A stretch of 18,114 nucleotides of DNA from Acidobacteriota bacterium (lineage in GTDB: Bacteria > Acidobacteriota > Terriglobia > Terriglobales > Acidobacteriaceae): NCBI GenBank assembly GCA_021810175.1, contig JAJZJJ010000006.1, forward strand, positions 1-18,114, given 5' to 3'. Under the pieces are notes generated by a model that ran no database searches, was not told where the DNA came from, and saw only the letters and a program-made list of their open reading frames with translations. Positions 15,671-18,114 of the stretch are shown here, one piece after another. A program made the translations under genes and the position numbers. How positions within the stretch are numbered: position 1 is the first letter of the stretch; each line of letters opens with the position of its first letter.

Positions 15671-15780
15671 GCTTTCCCTCGTTGGTTGAATGGCGTCCTG
15701 CTGCTCGAACGTCCCACCTGAATTCCCGGTGTGCGGATCGCAGTCCGAGGCATGAGCCGGCGGAGAAAATCCTTAGCAAT

Positions 15781-15810
15781 AGTATGCCACGGATGTTAAT
15801 GCCGGTTAAC
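15781..15810 (-). promoter_or_regulatory. Predicted promoter and operator of the NRAMP gene
   Basis: On the minus strand a -35-like TTAACC (15809-15804) and a -10-like CATACT (15786-15781) are separated by exactly 17 bases. A perfect inverted repeat, GTTAA-N6-TTAAC (15795-15810), covers the -35 box and part of the spacer. It is where a repressor would block RNA polymerase. The neighbouring DtxR/MntR-family gene is the obvious candidate binder. The transcript would carry a leader of about 100 bases, in which I found no match to the known manganese riboswitch. All assignments here are predictions. Confidence 0.5.
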
Positions 15811-15828
15811 GTTGTGGTTTTGGCTGGA

Positions 15829-16503
15829 TTATTCTTCGAGGGAGATTGGTTTGACCCAGACTTTTTCTGCAGCGGGGCGACCGAGGGTGACCTGTCCCTG
15901 GGCGGTTTCGATGACGATGGTCTGGTCATAGTTGTGAGAGACGACATGAAGGGTGGACTGGGGATCGATGCCGGCGCCGTGGAGGAAGAGCAAGAGCTTT
16001 GGGTCACGCTCGTAGAGGCTGGTGACGGTGTAGTCGGTGTCGTCTTCGGCCTCGAAGAGCGGCACGAGGCCCTGCTTGCGGCGGCGGGCGGGGCTTATCG
16101 GCAGGACTGAGTTGCCGTGCGGGCAGGTGCCGTGCTCGCCCAGTTTTTCGATGAGCTTGGCTTCGAATTCGGGCGAGACGGCGTGCTCGAGGCGTTCGGC
16201 CTCGTCGTGGACCTGGTACCACTCCATACCGAAGAGCTCAGAGAGCATGCGTTCGATGAGGTGATGGCGGAGGGCGGTCTTATAGGCGGTCTTTTTGCCT
16301 TTGGGCGTGAGGCGGACGATGCCGTCGGCTTTGACTTCAACGTAGCCGTCGCGCTTGAGGCGCTTGATGGCCATGGTGACGGCGGGCGGCGAGACGGAGA
16401 GCCAGTGGGCGAGGGTGACGGGCTGGACGGCCTGACCTTCGGATTCGGCTTCGAGGATGGCCTTGAGGTAGTCCTCTTTGGAGACGGTGATGGTGGGCTT
16501 CAT
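15829..16503 (-). CDS. mntR: DtxR/MntR-family metal-dependent transcriptional regulator
   Basis: The 224-residue product has the DtxR layout: an N-terminal winged helix (about 5-70, VSKEDYLKAIL to RLTPKGKK), a metal-binding dimerisation domain (about 75-145) and a C-terminal FeoA/SH3-like domain (about 150-224). The ligand pattern is of the manganese type. D11 sits where MntR has Asp8 and DtxR has Met10. DEAERLEH supplies E103, E106 and H107, with Glu where DtxR has Cys102. H80/H81 is the helix-start ligand. CPHGN (127-131) is a family hallmark. ATG 16503 gives the normal N-terminus; GTG/ATG codons further upstream are less likely. It lies upstream of the NRAMP gene on the same strand and probably represses it when metal is abundant. 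Confidence 0.87.
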   Translation of the reverse strand: MKPTITVSKEDYLKAILEAESEGQAVQPVTLAHWLSVSPPAVTMAIKRLKRDGYVEVKADGIVRLTPKGKKTAYKTALRHHLIERMLSELFGMEWYQVHDEAERLEHAVSPEFEAKLIEKLGEHGTCPHGNSVLPISPARRRKQGLVPLFEAEDDTDYTVTSLYERDPKLLLFLHGAGIDPQSTLHVVSHNYDQTIVIETAQGQVTLGRPAAEKVWVKPISLEE

Positions 16504-16598
16504 CTGGAGTTCATGGTAAGCCGATCGATACGTGAAGACCAACAGCAAGGCTCGCGAAGCACGGCCACAGGAGTGTGGTGGAGGGCCTGACGGGCACT

Positions 16599-16604
16599 TA
16601 GAAT
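16599..16604 (+). promoter_or_regulatory. Possible -10 box upstream of the four-span membrane protein
   Basis: TAGAAT at 16599-16604 is one base from the TATAAT consensus. No good -35 hexamer sits 16-18 bases upstream; the region is GTGGTGG-rich. Transcription would start near 16611, which suits the GTG start at 16636 better than the ATG at 16624. The remaining 16504-16598 spacer is divergent between mntR and this gene. Confidence 0.3.
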
Positions 16605-16623
16605 AGGGTGCATTCCAGCCGTA

Positions 16624-17082
16624 ATGGAGCGAGCCGTGAATTCAAGCGGAGTGCAACAGGAAATGGGCGATATGCCGGGTGCGAGTTCGATGCGCCGCCG
16701 TTGGATGGTGGGCTGGAGCAGCCTGATGTTTGCGATTTTGCAGAGCGCGTGTACGGCATTCATGGCGATGAGCGGGCTGCGGCTGGTGATTGGCATCAGT
16801 TCGACGGCAATTGCTGCGGGAATGCTGCCGCTGGCGAAGTTACACACAGATGTGCTGCGGATCCCGATGGTTCTTCTGGCGGTGATTGGGGCGGTTGCGA
16901 ATCTGTATGTGATCTGGGAGATGCGCAGGCTGCGGGCGCGTCCGGCGGCGCAGTGGCGGGTTACTCCGATGAGCGAAAAGCAGAGGCACAGCGAGCGGGT
17001 GCAGATTATGCTGGCTGTGTTGACGCTGGTGCTGGTGGTGCTGGAGGAGTCCTTCCATATTTACCTGCACCACGTGATGTAG
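16624..17082 (+). CDS. Hypothetical membrane protein with four predicted helices
   Basis: The 152-residue product is not one I recognise. It has a short polar N-terminus ending MRRRWM, then hydrophobic segments at about residues 30-48 (SSLMFAILQSACTAFMAM), 52-70 (LRLVIGISSTAIAAGMLPL), 82-98 (VLLAVIGAVANLYVIW) and 127-150 (MLAVLTLVLVVLEESFHIYL). A basic loop (MRRLRARPAAQWR) lies between helices three and four. The last helix ends in an unusual HIYLHHVM with several His residues that could bind metal. ATG 16624 lacks a ribosome binding site. The in-frame GTG at 16636 has GGAG six bases upstream and may be the real start (148 residues). Only three bases separate it from the convergent anti-sigma gene. 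Confidence 0.7.
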   Translation: MERAVNSSGVQQEMGDMPGASSMRRRWMVGWSSLMFAILQSACTAFMAMSGLRLVIGISSTAIAAGMLPLAKLHTDVLRIPMVLLAVIGAVANLYVIWEMRRLRARPAAQWRVTPMSEKQRHSERVQIMLAVLTLVLVVLEESFHIYLHHVM

Positions 17083-17085
17083 GCA

Positions 17086-17358
17086 TCAGGAGCTAGGAGG
17101 CGGCTCGGATGCACGGGATTCCAGCGCGCGGATTTCCTCGTCGAGACGGGCGTGGAGGCGCTCGGAGAATCCGGCCGGCAGCTCGAAGACGCGATCGTCC
17201 GCAGTGAGGACAAGGATATTGCGGGTGGAGTCGAGTACGGCAGAGCAAATACTGCAGTGTTCGAGGTGTTTCTGCACCAGGTCGCGTGTTTCTGGAGGCA
17301 GCGAATTGTCGAGATAGCCAGAGATGGCGTCCCAGACGTGTTTGCAATCGATTACCAC
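17086..17358 (-). CDS. Zinc-finger anti-sigma factor
   Basis: The short product (about 90 residues) is a soluble zf-HC2/ZAS-type anti-sigma factor. From GTG 17358 it starts VVIDCKHVWDAISGYLDNSL. The ligands are C5 and the H31-x3-C35-x2-C38 motif in KHLEHCSIC, the standard ZAS pattern. The last 50 residues are helical and acidic, without a transmembrane span, so it should act in the cytoplasm by binding the sigma factor encoded just upstream. Zinc-cysteine anti-sigmas often respond to oxidants. I prefer GTG 17358 because AGGAGG sits eight bases upstream. The earlier GTG at 17365-17367 lies almost on that site. The start overlaps the sigma gene end by seven bases, so production is likely coupled. 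Confidence 0.82.
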   Translation of the reverse strand: MVIDCKHVWDAISGYLDNSLPPETRDLVQKHLEHCSICSAVLDSTRNILVLTADDRVFELPAGFSERLHARLDEEIRALESRASEPPPSS

Positions 17359-17972
17359 GGAAGCCACCTCCTCTTAGGATTCAGATGCTGGAGCTGGGGT
17401 GCAAGCTCTTTTTGCAGCATGATTCGCGCGCGATGCAACCGGACCTTTGCCGCTGACAGGGAAATGCCAAGTATTGCGGCACATTCGTTGACGCTGAGTT
17501 CTTCCAGCTCGCGCAGGAGGAAGATCTCGCGGTAGAGATCGGGGAGGTTATCGATGGAGGCGCGCAGGATGGAGCGGACCTCGGCGCGTTCGAGCGCTTC
17601 TGAGGGAATCTCGCGCCAGTCGCGAAGCAGGGCAGGACGTATGCCGGGCTGGTCATCGCCGGGGTCTTCAATAGATTCGGAGGGAAACTGGTTTCTGCGG
17701 CGCAGAATGGAGCGAGCCTCATTGAGCGCGATGCTGACCAGCCATGTGCCGAAGCGTGATTCCGCGCGGAAGGTGGAGAGGTTGCGATAAGCCTTGAGGA
17801 AGGCTTCCTGCGTGGCCTCTTCGGCGTCGGCCTCATTTTTGAGCATGGCCAGTGCCATGGCGTAGACGCTGCGCTCGTAAGGGCGGATGAGGTCGTGAAA
17901 CTGCTCGCGCCGCCCGGCGAGAATAGCAGCGATGCGTTGTGATTCGTCCGGGATGGGTGTGGGTACGGTCAC
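17352..17972 (-). CDS. ECF-family RNA polymerase sigma factor
   Basis: This 206-residue protein is a group IV (extracytoplasmic function) sigma factor. Region 2 covers about residues 25-95, with AMLKNEADAEEATQEAFLKAY and FRAESRFGTWLVSIALNEARS, which bind the polymerase clamp and the -10 element. Region 4 covers about 135-190, with LPDLYREIFLLRELEELS and a helix-turn-helix at NECAAILGISLSAAKVRLHRAR that reads the -35 element. The linker between them is acidic (ESIEDPGDDQPG). The start is GTG 17972, the only one possible because a stop lies five codons upstream. It overlaps the DoxX stop as GTGA. No ribosome binding site is seen, so translation probably depends on coupling. The anti-sigma factor follows directly. 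Confidence 0.9.
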   Translation of the reverse strand: MTVPTPIPDESQRIAAILAGRREQFHDLIRPYERSVYAMALAMLKNEADAEEATQEAFLKAYRNLSTFRAESRFGTWLVSIALNEARSILRRRNQFPSESIEDPGDDQPGIRPALLRDWREIPSEALERAEVRSILRASIDNLPDLYREIFLLRELEELSVNECAAILGISLSAAKVRLHRARIMLQKELAPQLQHLNPKRRWLPW

Positions 17973-18112
17973 GAATTGGCGAGTCTAGCTCTGAAGAAGC
18001 GGGCAATCAAGGCATCGAGAGAAAACAGTCCTGCGCCGAAGATGAGCGCCATGAGGGAGGCGAAGAGGAAGGTGTAGGGATCGGCGTTGTAAAAGCGCCC
18101 GGGATGGGAGAT
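17969..18112 (-). CDS. DoxX-like membrane protein, C-terminal fragment
   Basis: The gene comes in from the right edge and only its last 47 codons plus stop are present. Translation gives ISHPGRFYNADPYTFLF followed by ASLMALIFGAGLFSLDAL and IARFFRARLANS. The form G-R-F-Y-N-A-D-P-Y-T-F-L-F, then one hydrophobic helix with G-A-G and a basic end, matches the C-terminus of DoxX/TQO-small-subunit-like proteins. Some of these take part in redox homeostasis at the membrane. The TGA at 17971-17969 overlaps the sigma start by four bases (GTGA), so the three genes probably form one unit. A redox-stress role for the unit is inference. Confidence 0.7.
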   Translation of the reverse strand: MSHPGRFYNADPYTFLFASLMALIFGAGLFSLDALIARFFRARLANS

Positions 18113-18114
18113 GA

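Noticed and set aside
15671..15780. Possible manganese riboswitch in the NRAMP leader
   Set aside because: I looked for the conserved yybP-ykoY loop sequences and did not find them; only weak hairpins are present.
16608..17096. A 162-codon plus-strand frame overlapping the four-helix membrane protein
   Set aside because: Its product is Gly/Asp/Cys-rich without hydrophobic spans. The alternative frame at 16624-17082 has clear membrane helices.
1..18114. Defence system, CRISPR array, insertion sequence, integrase or tRNA gene
   Set aside because: No direct-repeat array, transposase-like or integrase-like protein, or cloverleaf was found on either strand. The gene content is stable chromosomal core plus ordinary accessory genes.

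Overview
The window looks like chromosomal DNA from a Gram-negative, GC-rich bacterium. The most likely source is an Acidobacteriota member near Acidobacterium, Terriglobus or Granulicella. This is inferred from the LptD outer-membrane gene, from a GH79 glycosidase whose two predicted catalytic glutamates have the same spacing as I recall for the Acidobacterium capsulatum beta-glucuronidase, and from the gene mix. I ran no database search. There is no rRNA, tRNA, CRISPR array, insertion sequence or clear phage trace.

Layout. Positions 1-3214 (+ strand) hold a housekeeping translation cluster: the 3' end of prs, then rplY/ctc (L25), pth, rpsF (S6), rpsR (S18) and rplI (L9), closed by a strong intrinsic terminator. 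Several gaps in this cluster carry compact hairpins that may help set ribosomal protein levels. Positions 3308-7196 (- strand) hold an RDD-family membrane protein with a long Pro/Glu-rich N-terminal region, followed by an OPT-family transporter. A terminator separates the two, so they are probably separate transcripts. Divergent from them is lptD (7400-9862, +). Its leader holds a 12-codon ORF and two mutually exclusive perfect hairpins. The 3' end of lptD overlaps the end of a convergent, membrane-anchored SLT-like lytic transglycosylase gene (9807-11180, -).

Positions 11336-13860 contain an aldo/keto reductase (-) and a divergent, probably Tat-exported GH79 glycosidase (+), which ends in a bidirectional terminator. 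Positions 14072-16503 (- strand) form a metal-homeostasis block. It has a DtxR-family regulator with MntR-type ligand residues, an NRAMP-superfamily transporter whose metal-site motifs are non-canonical, and a 63-residue single-span membrane protein just downstream. The transporter promoter carries an inverted repeat that is a good operator candidate. Positions 16624-17082 (+) encode an unrecognised four-helix membrane protein. At the right edge (- strand) is a tightly overlapping trio: the C-terminus of a DoxX-like protein, an ECF sigma factor and a zinc-finger anti-sigma factor.

Most of the window is conventional. The spots most worth a second look are the lptD leader, the NRAMP variant with its operator and small partner protein, and the divergent transglycosylase. 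I see no clearly new defence or mobile system.
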